Source of the DNA: Heyndrickxia shackletonii
GTDB lineage: Bacteria > Bacillota > Bacilli > Bacillales > Bacillaceae_C
Assembly (NCBI RefSeq): GCF_001420715.1
Contig: NZ_LJJC01000004.1
Coordinates: 141,028 to 205,027 of the forward strand
Length of the DNA: 64,000 bases
Reading direction: 5' to 3'
Part shown: positions 23,894 through 33,119 of the stretch, in pieces
Layout: every line of letters begins with the position of its first letter
Position numbering within the stretch: position 1 is the first letter of the stretch
Made by a program: the position numbers and the translations under genes
The notes under the pieces: generated by a model
Database searches by the model: none
What the model was told of the DNA's origin: nothing
What the model saw: the letters and a program-made list of their open reading frames with translations, nothing else

Positions 23894-25360
23894 ATGATAA
23901 AAATAGTCATTGCCGATCATGATGACTTTGAGGCAAAGGGAATACAGTGGCTGGTGGAGTCTTCTGTTTCCAATGTAAGTATAAAAGTGGCTACAAGTTT
24001 AAGCGAAACGATATTGGCACTTGAACAAGATCCCCCTGCCATATTGGTATATGATATGAATATTGGAAGTTCAGAATCCTTGACAAGACTATTGAAAATT
24101 CATGAGCCAGCTATGATTTGTTTGACGATGGAAGCAACCTATGAGACTGCTAAAAAAGCAATCGATATTGGAACAAAATACTTATTATTAAAGCCCTTTT
24201 CCCCTCAAGAGTTATTAAATTATATAAATAATTTAATACGAGAGCAGCATCGTAAACGACAAAGAAATGCTATTCATCCTCATCCGGAAATAAAACAAGA
24301 GGTTATGTACGAAGAATTGTTTATGATGGTAAAAAAGCAAGCAAAATCATATGTGTTTATTGCTTTTCAGCCGGAAAATACCAGTACCATACCCACCTTG
24401 AATCAATTTTTAAAGGATTACATCTTTCCGGTTTCTCCTATTATATTTCCGTTGAGTGATATGCTGCTTTGTTTATTTAAGGATGCAGCAGATGTGAATT
24501 GGAGTGAAAGATGTAAACGATTTATGCTTGATTGGGAACAGGAACAAAAAGAGCCTGTCTCTATTATTATCAATCATGATCAATACTCGGGGAGATCCAT
24601 TCATGAAAGATATAGTCAAACAAAAAAGATGACCGAGGTAACCTTTTTTATTGGATATCGGCAAGTACTGGAATTTGAAAGTCCATTGAAATGGGCTTTT
24701 ATTGATCCCTTTTTGACACCGAGTGAACAGAAGCAATGGATAAGCTTTTTAAACGAAGGTAATAAAGAGGGAATATCTCAATTTTTAACGAGTGAATTTT
24801 TACAGTTTCATGAACCGTATCCCGACCCGGGGTTACTGCGGATTCGCTTAACAAGTATTCTTGCACAAATTCGCCGTCATATGAAATCTGCAAATCTAGA
24901 TTCCAATTCATACGAGAAGGAGTACCTGGATATATTTGATACCATTCTATATAATCCTTTAATTTATCGTATTGTACAAAAGCTCATTATTTTCACTTCG
25001 AAACTGGTTGATGCTGTTCGCGAAAAAAGTAAAAGTGACCATCTGGAGCTTATTGATAAATGCCTCCATTATATGGAACTTCACTTTTGGAAACCTGAGT
25101 TTGATTTAAATGAATTGTCTCGTTATGTAGGAAGAAATTCTACTTATTTAAGTCATCTGTTTGTGGAAAAAACATCGAGCACATTCCGCGAAAGCTTAAC
25201 ACAATTAAGAATTAAAGAGGCGAAAAGATTACTGGAAGAAACGGAATTAGCCATTAAAGAGATTGCGTCGTTAACTGGCTTTCAAAATCAGCATTACTTT
25301 TCAAGAGTTTTTAAAAAAGTGGTAGGAAAAGCACCGAAGGAATATCGGATGGAACACTGA
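23894..25360 (+). CDS. Response regulator with AraC-type DNA-binding domain (YesN-like)
   Basis: This 488-residue regulator has an N-terminal receiver domain (1-118; acidic DHDD, phosphoacceptor in YDMNIGSS, and KPFSPQEL supplying the conserved Lys), a middle region of about 240 residues, and a C-terminal AraC double HTH (FDLNELSRYVGRNSTYLSHLF, IKEIASLTGFQNQHYFSRVFKKVVGKAPKEY). YesN-type regulators usually pair with a YesM kinase and control sugar transporters. Here no kinase or transporter is adjacent, so partner and target are unknown. AAGAAGGGG precedes the ATG. Confidence 0.92.
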   Translation: MIKIVIADHDDFEAKGIQWLVESSVSNVSIKVATSLSETILALEQDPPAILVYDMNIGSSESLTRLLKIHEPAMICLTMEATYETAKKAIDIGTKYLLLKPFSPQELLNYINNLIREQHRKRQRNAIHPHPEIKQEVMYEELFMMVKKQAKSYVFIAFQPENTSTIPTLNQFLKDYIFPVSPIIFPLSDMLLCLFKDAADVNWSERCKRFMLDWEQEQKEPVSIIINHDQYSGRSIHERYSQTKKMTEVTFFIGYRQVLEFESPLKWAFIDPFLTPSEQKQWISFLNEGNKEGISQFLTSEFLQFHEPYPDPGLLRIRLTSILAQIRRHMKSANLDSNSYEKEYLDIFDTILYNPLIYRIVQKLIIFTSKLVDAVREKSKSDHLELIDKCLHYMELHFWKPEFDLNELSRYVGRNSTYLSHLFVEKTSSTFRESLTQLRIKEAKRLLEETELAIKEIASLTGFQNQHYFSRVFKKVVGKAPKEYRMEH

Positions 25361-25365
25361 TAAGA

Positions 25366-25389
25366 AAAACAGGGCTGTTGCTAACAGCC
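25366..25389 (-). terminator. Terminator of the YkgJ-type gene
   Basis: GGGCTGTT-AGC-AACAGCCC pairs on the minus strand and is followed by TGTTTTTC. It also lies just beyond the stop of the convergent regulator gene. Confidence 0.8.
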
Positions 25390-25399
25390 CAGGAAATAT

Positions 25400-25744
25400 T
25401 TAAAAATAGTCCCACGTAAAATCTACCGATAATATTCCAACGGGGTCTTCTATTATAGCAGGTAAAGGTTTAGTTGCAAGCTCCGGTTTACGAAAACAAG
25501 CAAGTTGCTCATAGTAACCGAACATTCTGCAAATTTCTGGCCTTACATCATGAATACCGCATTTATCATTATCTAAATCATAAAATATACATGTTCCCAA
25601 AAGTCTGGTTTGATTTTCAAGATTCGATCGCAGCTTTTTTGGCATGTTTTTAACCTTTCGTTTTATTTTTGTTAATTCTTTTCCCGTGATTGGGACAGGT
25701 CCACAACAAAGCCCTCTGCATCCTTTGCAAGGTAATGTATCCAC
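25400..25744 (-). CDS. YkgJ family cysteine-cluster protein
   Basis: This 114-residue protein has the N-terminal cysteine cluster PCKGCRGLCCGPVP (Cys6, 9, 13, 14) and later Cys residues (GTCIFYD, DKCGIHDVRPEICRMF, LACF), the zinc/iron-chelating YkgJ pattern. The family's function is unsettled. A GTG at 25744 with GGAGGAG 5 nt upstream was chosen; an in-frame TTG at 25759 would lie inside that site. It diverges from the hut operon but has no known link with it. Confidence 0.88.
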   Translation of the reverse strand: MDTLPCKGCRGLCCGPVPITGKELTKIKRKVKNMPKKLRSNLENQTRLLGTCIFYDLDNDKCGIHDVRPEICRMFGYYEQLACFRKPELATKPLPAIIEDPVGILSVDFTWDYF

Positions 25745-26072
25745 ACTATCTCCTCCCAAAAAAACAAGTTAAAAGAAATTTATCATATAGTAAGCTAGTA
25801 ATCAACGGGTAAATATTCTATCATAACATAAAAATATTTATTTGTCAATATTTAATTGATTGCTCATTCCAAGAAAGTAAAAATTCGTTGTTAGATTGAA
25901 TAAGTATAAAAATATAGATTAAGTATAAATAAATGAGCAATTTATTATAAAGATAGCCTAAAAAATGTTGAATAAATATAAGAAATCAAATATTTTTTAA
26001 AAACTTTCCTGAATATTTTATTTATATAATAAGAGTAGGAAACAATCAAAAGTAGATTTGGAGGGCATAGAA
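25745..26072. other. AT-rich divergent promoter region of ykgJ and hutU
   Basis: Very AT-rich. TATAAT at 26025-26030 is a likely -10 for hutU, with no good -35 at the usual distance. I saw no hutP gene, no HutP-type triplet array and no clear cre box, so hut regulation here cannot be assigned from sequence. Confidence 0.45.
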
Positions 26073-27740
26073 ATGAAAACGGATACAAAGAGAGAGGTTA
26101 TTAATTACTCAGGCACTGAATTACATGCAAAAGGTTGGGTTCAAGAAGCGGCATTACGTATGCTAATGAACAATTTAAATAAGGATGTGGCGGAGCGTCC
26201 TGAAGATTTAGTTGTGTATGGCGGGATCGGAAAAGCTGCCCGTAACTGGGATTGCTATGATGCGATTGTGAAAACATTACATGAGTTGGAATCGGATGAA
26301 ACGCTTTTAGTTCAATCGGGTAAGCCTGTTGCTGTATTTAAAACACACACAGATGCACCGCGAGTATTAATTGCAAACTCCAACATTGTACCGGCATGGG
26401 CAAATTGGGATACCTTCCATGAGTTGGACAAAAAAGGCTTAATGATGTATGGCCAGATGACAGCTGGTAGCTGGATTTATATTGGCAGCCAAGGAATTGT
26501 TCAAGGAACATATGAAACATTTGCTGAAGCAGGAAAACAACATTTCGGCGGATCGTTAAAGCAAACTATTACGGTTACAGCGGGACTCGGCGGCATGGGC
26601 GGAGCACAACCACTTGCTGTAACAATGGCAGAAGGAGTATGTATTGCGATAGAGGTAGATGAAACAAGAATTGATCGCCGTATAGAAACGCGTTATCTAG
26701 ATACCAAAACGGATTCCTTAGAAGAAGCCATCCGTCTAGCGAAAGAAGCGAAAGCGGAAGGGAAAGCATTGTCTATTGGATTATTAGGGAATGCAGCTGA
26801 AATTTTACCAAAGATGATTGAGATTGGGTTCATTCCAGATGTGCTAACCGATCAAACCTCTGCACACGATCCATTAAATGGCTATGTTCCAGTTGGTTAT
26901 AGCTTAGAAGCGGCAGCTGAATTACGTAAGGAAAATCCAGTTGAATATGTGAAAAAATCCAAAGCTAGCATGGCAGAGCATGTGAAGGCAATGCTTGTCA
27001 TGCAAGAAAAAGGTGCTGTTACATTTGATTATGGAAACAATATTCGCCAAGTAGCAAAGGATGAAGGAGTAGAAAACGCTTTTAACTTCCCAGGCTTTGT
27101 TCCAGCATATATTCGTCCGCAATTTTGCGAAGGAAAAGGTCCTTTCCGTTGGGTAGCATTATCAGGAGATCCTGAAGATATCTATAAAACAGATGAGGTT
27201 ATCCTTCGTGAATTCAGCTACAACACCCATTTATGTAACTGGATTAAGATGGCCCGTGAAAAGATTCAATTTCAAGGACTTCCGGCACGTATTTGCTGGT
27301 TAGGCTACGGAGAACGTGCTCGTTTCGGAAAAATCATAAATGATATGGTGGCAAGCGGAGAGTTAAAAGCTCCTATCGTAATCGGCCGCGACCATCTAGA
27401 CTCCGGTTCCGTTGCTTCACCAAACCGTGAAACGGAAGGCATGAAGGATGGCAGTGATGCAGTAGCAGATTGGCCGATTTTGAATGCGATGATCAATGCG
27501 GTTGGTGGTGCAAGCTGGGTATCTGTACACCATGGCGGCGGTGTTGGTATGGGATATTCGTTACATGCAGGGATGGTTATCGTTGCAGATGGTACAAAGG
27601 AAGCGGAAAAACGTCTTGAACGCGTGCTAACAACAGACCCTGGAATGGGTGTTGTCCGTCATGTGGATGCAGGTTATGACTTAGCGATTAAAACAGCGGA
27701 GGAAAAAGGTATCCATATTCCAATGCTGCGTTCGAAATAA
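26073..27740 (+). CDS. hutU: Urocanate hydratase
   Basis: HutU converts urocanate to imidazolonepropionate with tightly bound NAD+, step 2 of histidine degradation. The 555-residue product has usual length and motifs: [59 protein letters not shown] (NAD-binding Gly-rich), [14 protein letters not shown] and [11 protein letters not shown] near the end. The ATG at 26073 follows GGAGGGCATAGAA; the TTG at 26058 lies in that site. It is the first gene of the cluster; hutH (histidase) and hutP, common upstream in Bacillus, are not in the window. Confidence 0.97.
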   Translation: MKTDTKREVINYSGTELHAKGWVQEAALRMLMNNLNKDVAERPEDLVVYGGIGKAARNWDCYDAIVKTLHELESDETLLVQSGKPVAVFKTHTDAPRVLIANSNIVPAWANWDTFHELDKKGLMMYGQMTAGSWIYIGSQGIVQGTYETFAEAGKQHFGGSLKQTITVTAGLGGMGGAQPLAVTMAEGVCIAIEVDETRIDRRIETRYLDTKTDSLEEAIRLAKEAKAEGKALSIGLLGNAAEILPKMIEIGFIPDVLTDQTSAHDPLNGYVPVGYSLEAAAELRKENPVEYVKKSKASMAEHVKAMLVMQEKGAVTFDYGNNIRQVAKDEGVENAFNFPGFVPAYIRPQFCEGKGPFRWVALSGDPEDIYKTDEVILREFSYNTHLCNWIKMAREKIQFQGLPARICWLGYGERARFGKIINDMVASGELKAPIVIGRDHLDSGSVASPNRETEGMKDGSDAVADWPILNAMINAVGGASWVSVHHGGGVGMGYSLHAGMVIVADGTKEAEKRLERVLTTDPGMGVVRHVDAGYDLAIKTAEEKGIHIPMLRSK

Positions 27741-27760
27741 TTTTAGCGGAGGTACCACAA

Positions 27761-29038
27761 ATGTCTGAAAAACCAATTTTTATCCAACATGCAAATGAAT
27801 TGATTACGGTAAAAGGCGGTTCGGAAAAGCCTTTAACAAAAGAGGCGATGAACGAGCTTCATATACTCCAGGATGGAGCACTTTGGTTAGAGGATGGGAA
27901 GATTCAAGCTGTTGGGAAGACGGAAGAACTGAACGAGAAGTACTCCAGTCGTATTTCGGAAGCAACAGTAGTTGATGCGAGTGGAAAAATTGTGATGCCG
28001 GGTCTTGTTGACCCGCATACACATCTTGTTTATGCGGGAAGTCGTGAAAATGAATTTAATATGCGCTTAAATGGTGCGACCTATATGGAAATCATGAATA
28101 ATGGCGGCGGTATTCATGCTACTACATCGAGGACTCGTTCGGCTTCACCAGAGGAGCTTTATTCGGAAAGTATGAAGCGCCTGGATTCCTTTTTAAAGCA
28201 CGGCGTAACAACAGTTGAGGCAAAAAGCGGATACGGGCTTGATTGGGAAACAGAGAAAAAACAGCTGGAAGTAGCAAAACGTTTAAATGATGATCACGTG
28301 ATCGATGTTGTTCGCACATTTATGGGAGCTCATGCAGTTCCAGGAGAATATAAGGAAAACCCGGATGAATTTGTGAGAATCGTAATCGAAGAGATGCTTC
28401 CTCTAGTTGCTGCTGATAGTTTAGCAGAGTTTAATGACGTTTTTTGCGAAAGAGGCGTTTTTACACCTGAACAAAGCCGTTTGATATTGGAAGCTGGTAA
28501 AAAGCACGGGCTTATTCCGAAGATTCATGCCGATGAAATTGAGCCATACGAAGGGGCAGAATTAGCGGCAGAGGTAGGAGCTATTTCTGCTGATCATTTG
28601 TTAAGGGCATCTGACCAAGGCATTAAAAGAATGGCGGAACAAGGGGTAATTGGGGTATTACTGCCGGGTACGGCGTTCTTCTTAATGGCGGATTCTGCAC
28701 GGGGACGGAAAATGATTGATGAAGGTGTTCCGGTTGCGCTATCAACAGATTGTAACCCTGGTTCATCCCCGACCACTTCTTTGCCTTTTATTATGAATCT
28801 GGCATGCATGAAAATGGGAATGACTCCTGCAGAAGCTATTACGGCAACTACTATAAATGCTGCGCATGCAATCAATCGCTCGAAAGAAATTGGCAGTTTA
28901 GAAGTTGGCAAGAAAGCGGATGTTGTCATTATGAATGTGCCAAATTATATGCAGCTGCAATATCATTATGGAATGAATCATACAGATACCGTTATTAAGT
29001 CCGGAAAAATCGTGGTAGAGAGTGGTCAGCTATGTTAA
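27761..29038 (+). CDS. hutI: Imidazolonepropionase
   Basis: HutI opens the imidazolone ring to give formiminoglutamate. The 425-residue amidohydrolase has VDPHTHLVYAGSRENEF (metal His pair), KSGYGLDWETEKKQLEVAK, IHADEIEP with metal His, and STDCNPGSSPT with the catalytic/metal Asp. GGAGGTACCACAA precedes the ATG, 20 nt after hutU. Family length and order match the standard hut operon. Confidence 0.97.
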   Translation: MSEKPIFIQHANELITVKGGSEKPLTKEAMNELHILQDGALWLEDGKIQAVGKTEELNEKYSSRISEATVVDASGKIVMPGLVDPHTHLVYAGSRENEFNMRLNGATYMEIMNNGGGIHATTSRTRSASPEELYSESMKRLDSFLKHGVTTVEAKSGYGLDWETEKKQLEVAKRLNDDHVIDVVRTFMGAHAVPGEYKENPDEFVRIVIEEMLPLVAADSLAEFNDVFCERGVFTPEQSRLILEAGKKHGLIPKIHADEIEPYEGAELAAEVGAISADHLLRASDQGIKRMAEQGVIGVLLPGTAFFLMADSARGRKMIDEGVPVALSTDCNPGSSPTTSLPFIMNLACMKMGMTPAEAITATTINAAHAINRSKEIGSLEVGKKADVVIMNVPNYMQLQYHYGMNHTDTVIKSGKIVVESGQLC

Positions 29039-30033
29039 ATAAAATAAGTGAATTACCGATCGAAACTCCAGCTTTTTCTTGGAAAAAGGCCGTTTGGGGG
29101 CAGGATTTAAAGGTGAATGAATGGATTCAATCTATTCACCATTTAAATGAAGAGGAAGGGGGAAAGCACTGGGATGCAGTAATGATGGGAGTTCCAATTT
29201 CCAGATCATCGATTAGTGCATCCGGTGCATCTGAATTTCCGGAGAGTTTTAGACGCGCTTGGAAAGGGTTCAATACGTATAATCTTGATGAAGAAGTGGA
29301 TTTAAGGGAATTGTCCGTTGTCGATGTCGGTGATGTGAAAATGCACTTCACAGATATCCTATTAAGCCACCAAAATATTAAAGACGCTTTCCATGGGCTA
29401 ACAAAGGAATTTTCAGGTTCCATCCCAGTTAGCATCGGTGGAGATCACTCGATTACCGCGATGCTTGTGAAAGGCTGGAAGGAAACCTATCCTAATGAGG
29501 AAATCGGGATCTTACAGTTTGATACTCATTTTGATTTACGTGATTTAAAGGACCATGGTCCAACAAACGGGACACCAATCCGTAACTTGATTGAAAGCGG
29601 AACAATCAAGGGAGAAAATGTATTTAATATTGGTTTACACGGTTTCTTTAATGCACCATCATTAGTGGAATGTGCAAAGGAATATGGCGTGAATTACATT
29701 ACATTAAAGAAAGTGCGAAAAAATGGTGTGAAAGAAACGGTTGAGCAAGCGCTGCATACTTTAGCGGGGAAAGTAGACCGCATTTATCTGACTTGTGATA
29801 TGGATGTCTTAGATATTGCTTATGCACCGGGTGTCCCAGCCTCCACACCCGGTGGAATGAGGACAGATGAACTGTTTGAGGCAGTCTATACTGCTGGTCT
29901 TCATCCAAAAGTTGGAGCTATGGATATTGTTTGCTTGGATCCAATGCGGGACGGAGTCGTACAACCTACTGTAAAAGCCGGAACACATGTGTTTTTGTCG
30001 TTTATGACTGGATTAGCTATGCGGAAGAAATAG
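29032..30033 (+). CDS. hutG: Formimidoylglutamase
   Basis: HutG hydrolyses formiminoglutamate to glutamate and formamide using a dinuclear Mn centre. The 333-residue arginase-fold protein carries the metal motifs GGDHSIT, DTHFDLRD and CDMDVLDIAYAPG. The ATG overlaps the hutI stop (ATGTTAA), so the two are translationally coupled. It ends the cluster before a strong terminator. Confidence 0.96.
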   Translation: MLNKISELPIETPAFSWKKAVWGQDLKVNEWIQSIHHLNEEEGGKHWDAVMMGVPISRSSISASGASEFPESFRRAWKGFNTYNLDEEVDLRELSVVDVGDVKMHFTDILLSHQNIKDAFHGLTKEFSGSIPVSIGGDHSITAMLVKGWKETYPNEEIGILQFDTHFDLRDLKDHGPTNGTPIRNLIESGTIKGENVFNIGLHGFFNAPSLVECAKEYGVNYITLKKVRKNGVKETVEQALHTLAGKVDRIYLTCDMDVLDIAYAPGVPASTPGGMRTDELFEAVYTAGLHPKVGAMDIVCLDPMRDGVVQPTVKAGTHVFLSFMTGLAMRKK

Positions 30034-30049
30034 GACATATAAAACAATG

Positions 30050-30085
30050 GAAAGGTCTAATTCCAATACGGATTTAGGCCTTTTT
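30050..30085 (+). terminator. Terminator of the hut operon
   Basis: AAAGGTCTAATTCC and GGATTTAGGCCTTT pair around a 5-nt loop, followed by TTACTG. Confidence 0.85.
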
Positions 30086-30169
30086 ACTGCTGTTTTATAT
30101 AGATATATAGAAAGAGGGATTTTTAGAATGGGGCCATCTTGTAAAAGGGCCTTATTTTTCTGTTTAAGC

Positions 30170-30400
30170 CGTTTTAGAGGGAATTGATAGAATTCCCTAT
30201 TAAAACAGATTTTTAAAGCCTGTATAGTACCTTAAAACGCGCTGAAAAACGTCAAAAAACCTTATTAAATAGCGGTTTTTGGTGTAAAAATATGCTATAA
30301 TAATAGAAGGGATACATCAATGAATGATAAGGATGAATAATAGTAGTTCCTTTATTAATGAACATTACTAATAAGGGAAGGAGGGAACTTCTGCATTTTT
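30170..30400 (+). promoter_or_regulatory. Promoter and structured leader upstream of the TauE-like gene
   Basis: A hairpin AGGGAATT/AATTCCCT with complementary AT flanks lies at 30173-30205. An extended -10 (TGCTATAAT, TATAAT at 30296-30301) has a weak -35. The roughly 155-nt leader includes AGTTCC...GGAACT (30346-30393) enclosing CTTTATTA and TAATAAGGG, followed by a T-rich run, a possible attenuator. No known riboswitch class was recognised. Confidence 0.4.
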
Positions 30401-30462
30401 ATATTACCATAAAAAGTAAAATATGCAAATGAATGGAATATATTGATAAGTGAGGTTGAGCT

Positions 30463-31218
30463 ATGTCAATAAATATTATGATTTTAATTATCGCTGCTGT
30501 TTTTATTGGTGCCTTGATGAGAACTATGTTCGGGTTCGGGGAAGCAATCGTTAGTATGCCGCTGCTTGCACTACTGCCAATTTCATTAAATACATCTGTT
30601 TCCCTGATTGGATTGGCTGGACTTACTGTTGCTGCTTTAACCGTTGCCAGCGGATGGCGTCATATAGAACGGCCAGTCCTAATTAGACTCGCAATTACCA
30701 CGGTGATTGGAATCCCGATAGGTCTGCTCATGCTCAGGTTTACACCGGCAAATGTCATTACAACTGGACTAGGCGTTTTCCTAATAGCTTACGGATGTTA
30801 CTCGATATTAAAGAAAAAGCTTTTAAAAGGGCTGGATCGTCCATTACTAAATGCGGGAGGCTGGGTTTTACCATTTGGATTTGCTTCTGGTGCCCTTGGC
30901 AGTGCCTATAACTTCAATGGTGTACCGGTTGTTATATATGGAACATTACGCCGTTGGAATCCAGAGCGTTTCAGAGGAACATTGCAGGCTCATTTTTTGA
31001 TATCTGGCGTACTGGTTGTATCCGGGCATGCTTTGGGCGGCTTATGGACGAAGGATTTGTTAACTCTGTATGCTTTCTCTATTCCGGCAATATTGTTAGC
31101 TATTATAATAGGAAAATATTTTAATAAAAAAATCCCAGCTGCGAAATTTGAAAACTCTTTATTTATCATCATAGTTGCGCTAGGGATATTGCTGCTTTTT
31201 CCGCATGGTAGGTACTGA
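30463..31218 (+). CDS. Sulfite exporter TauE/SafE family membrane protein
   Basis: The 251-residue product has about eight hydrophobic helices in two repeats. The first holds MRTMFGFGEAIVSMPLLALLPIS and the second FASGALGSAYNFNGVPVVIYGTLRRW, both typical of TauE/SafE (DUF81) permeases, which move sulfonates, sulfite or other small anions. AGTGAGGTTGAGCT precedes the ATG. It is monocistronic; the substrate is unknown and no sulfur genes are adjacent. Confidence 0.88.
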   Translation: MSINIMILIIAAVFIGALMRTMFGFGEAIVSMPLLALLPISLNTSVSLIGLAGLTVAALTVASGWRHIERPVLIRLAITTVIGIPIGLLMLRFTPANVITTGLGVFLIAYGCYSILKKKLLKGLDRPLLNAGGWVLPFGFASGALGSAYNFNGVPVVIYGTLRRWNPERFRGTLQAHFLISGVLVVSGHALGGLWTKDLLTLYAFSIPAILLAIIIGKYFNKKIPAAKFENSLFIIIVALGILLLFPHGRY

Positions 31219-31240
31219 AGTACGTGAAGAAAATCGGTAA

Positions 31241-31421
31241 GCGGACAATGGATCCGTTATTTTATTAAAATGCCGCTAATTTAAGGGTTAAGCGGACACA
31301 GATTCCGTTATTTAATTAAATACACAGGAAAATCACTGTTTTTTAGTAGAATAACGGAACCTATGTCCGCGAACAGTAAGAATTATCTCGTTTTGTCCAT
31401 AATAACGGAACTGGTGTCCGC
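31241..31421. repeat. 181-bp palindromic intergenic element, copy 2 (inverted orientation of the core)
   Basis: Forward GCGGACA boxes at 31241 and 31292 and inverted TGTCCGC boxes at 31364 and 31415 repeat the exact 51/72/51-bp spacing of copy 1. The asymmetric core reads AATCACTG here, the reverse complement of the CAGTGATT in copies 1 and 3, so this copy lies in the other orientation. It sits between the TauE-like gene and the sigma-factor promoter. Confidence 0.85.
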
Positions 31422-31520
31422 CAAGCGCGAAATGAAATTATTAATTGCTGTATTGTTCTTTTATTTGCTTATTGCTTTATTCATTGATTTTTCCTCTTTT
31501 ACAAAAAGTTATAATAAAAA

Positions 31521-31546
31521 TGAAATCTCCAACGCTCAAGACCGTC
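31521..31546 (+). promoter_or_regulatory. ECF-sigma-type autoregulatory promoter
   Basis: TGAAAT, a 16-bp spacer and CGTC (followed by TA) match the Bacillus ECF sigma consensus (TGAAAC-N16-CGTC). It lies 36 bp before the start of the sigma factor gene, consistent with autoregulation. Confidence 0.8.
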
Positions 31547-31582
31547 TAATTATAAATAGTGTTTTGGAAGGGAGGACCTTCA

Positions 31583-32107
31583 GTGGATAAGGAACGAATA
31601 ATAGAAGATTTATTCCGAAAGTACAACTCCTATATTTATCATTTCCTAGTTTATTACACGCAAAGCACAGATGTTGAGGACCTTGTTCAGGAGAGTTTTT
31701 TAAAAGCGTTAAAAGGTATTCAACAATTTGAAGGCAGGGCAGATCCGAAAACATGGCTTGTTTCCATTGCCCGACGTGTTGCCATTGATCATCACCGCAG
31801 AAAGCAAAAGCTACCTCACCTACCAGACAACATGTTACAACTTATCCCATCTAATCAACTGCACCTAGAGGAGTATTTAATCCGTCAAGAAGAAATCCAA
31901 CTAATCTACAAGGCAATAAACGAATTGAAAAAGAAGGACCGAGACGTTCTGATTTTAAGAGGAATCATGGATCTATCGGTATCAGAAACAGCTGAAGTAT
32001 TGGGCTGGACGAAGAATAAAGTAAATTTGACATTACACCGCGCATTAAAAAAGCTTCAACTGCAATCAAAAGAATGGAAGGAGGAGCGGGATTATGGAAT
32101 TCAATAA
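31583..32107 (+). CDS. ECF subfamily RNA polymerase sigma factor
   Basis: This 174-residue sigma-70 family factor has region 2 (LFRKYNSYIYHFLVYYTQSTDVEDLVQESFLKAL, FEGRADPKTWLVSIARRVAIDHHRRK) and region 4 (LKKKDRDVLILRGIMDLSVSETAEVLGWTKNKVNLTLHRALKKL). The GTG at 31583 follows GGGAGG by 7 nt; an in-frame upstream start is ignored. It overlaps the next gene by 14 nt, the usual sigma/anti-sigma arrangement. It cannot be equated with a named B. subtilis ECF factor by eye. Confidence 0.93.
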   Translation: MDKERIIEDLFRKYNSYIYHFLVYYTQSTDVEDLVQESFLKALKGIQQFEGRADPKTWLVSIARRVAIDHHRRKQKLPHLPDNMLQLIPSNQLHLEEYLIRQEEIQLIYKAINELKKKDRDVLILRGIMDLSVSETAEVLGWTKNKVNLTLHRALKKLQLQSKEWKEERDYGIQ

Positions 32108-33047
32108 GGAGGAGGAATATAAGCTCTCCCTATTACGGTCCATGCCAAAGCAGCAATTACAGCCTGTCCAACAAGAAAAAATCCTCCATCAATTGCGTCT
32201 TGCTGCGAGAGTGAATAAAAGAGACCTTGATTATAGCGGCATTTTCAGAAAGCTAGCCGTTGCAGTTGCAATATGTCTAGTTGTTTTCATCCCTATTTTG
32301 TTAATAGTATCCCACCACCCGACTAAGCCCGCTCATACACCGAAACCAATCCAAAAGGAACATTGGCAGGTAAGTCCAACGTTTGATCTGTTGGATCGTG
32401 ATGGCTCTATTGTGTATAAAAATCGGGTACGCGGAATCAAAGGGAAAATCGGTTTTCTGGATACTGAATTTATTGCAAAAGACCCGCGGGCAGGAGCCAA
32501 AATGTTTTGGTATGTTTGGGGTGACCCGGACAAATTGATAAACAAGGAATTAAAAGCAACAGCCACACATGAGGGAACAGGTGAAAAATTCGTCGTCAAC
32601 GAAACAGAAATTCAAGGGCCGGTGTATGGAGAAGATGCAAGTGCATTGACTACCTTTAAGCCCTTTCCTAAAAAGGGTTTGTGGAAAATCGATGTTTCCA
32701 TCGATGGTCATCCATACGGATCTATCGTAGTGAATGTGAAAGCACCTAATATTACGACAAAAACGTCACAATTTAATTTATCAAGAGATGATGTGAAAGT
32801 TGGATTATCAAAGGATATTAGCTTAGAAGTGAAAGGTGAGAAAAAGGAATCCATCATCAATGTGGAAGCCTCCTATATAAAGGATAAAAATCATATGTTA
32901 AGTTTTCCTTATATTCAGTATGCCCCCTTCAACTATTCAAACGGAGACACCTATACAGAATACATGGGGAAACTTAAACTTGATAAACCAGGCATGTGGA
33001 AAATCACCGTCCTTGGGGAGAGTACGATTGTGGATGTGAAGAATTAA
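32094..33047 (+). CDS. Membrane anti-sigma factor, cognate of the upstream ECF sigma (inferred)
   Basis: The 317-residue product has a cytoplasmic N-terminus of about 60 residues (LLRSMPKQQLQPVQQEKILHQLRLA), one membrane helix (about 66-85) and a large extracytoplasmic domain rich in beta strands with repeated WKI(D/T)V motifs (GLWKIDVSIDG, GMWKITVLGES). No HxxxCxxC zinc anti-sigma motif is present. Overlap with the sigma gene and the topology support an anti-sigma role sensing the cell envelope. The extracellular domain may bind a cell-wall or membrane ligand; this is inference. Confidence 0.75.
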   Translation: MEFNKEEEYKLSLLRSMPKQQLQPVQQEKILHQLRLAARVNKRDLDYSGIFRKLAVAVAICLVVFIPILLIVSHHPTKPAHTPKPIQKEHWQVSPTFDLLDRDGSIVYKNRVRGIKGKIGFLDTEFIAKDPRAGAKMFWYVWGDPDKLINKELKATATHEGTGEKFVVNETEIQGPVYGEDASALTTFKPFPKKGLWKIDVSIDGHPYGSIVVNVKAPNITTKTSQFNLSRDDVKVGLSKDISLEVKGEKKESIINVEASYIKDKNHMLSFPYIQYAPFNYSNGDTYTEYMGKLKLDKPGMWKITVLGESTIVDVKN

Positions 33048-33119
33048 GAAGGTTTTTTACAGTTATTGTCCCTTGTGTTAAAGTAACTTTAAGACAATTT
33101 TGACAAAGGGAGTAGTTTG

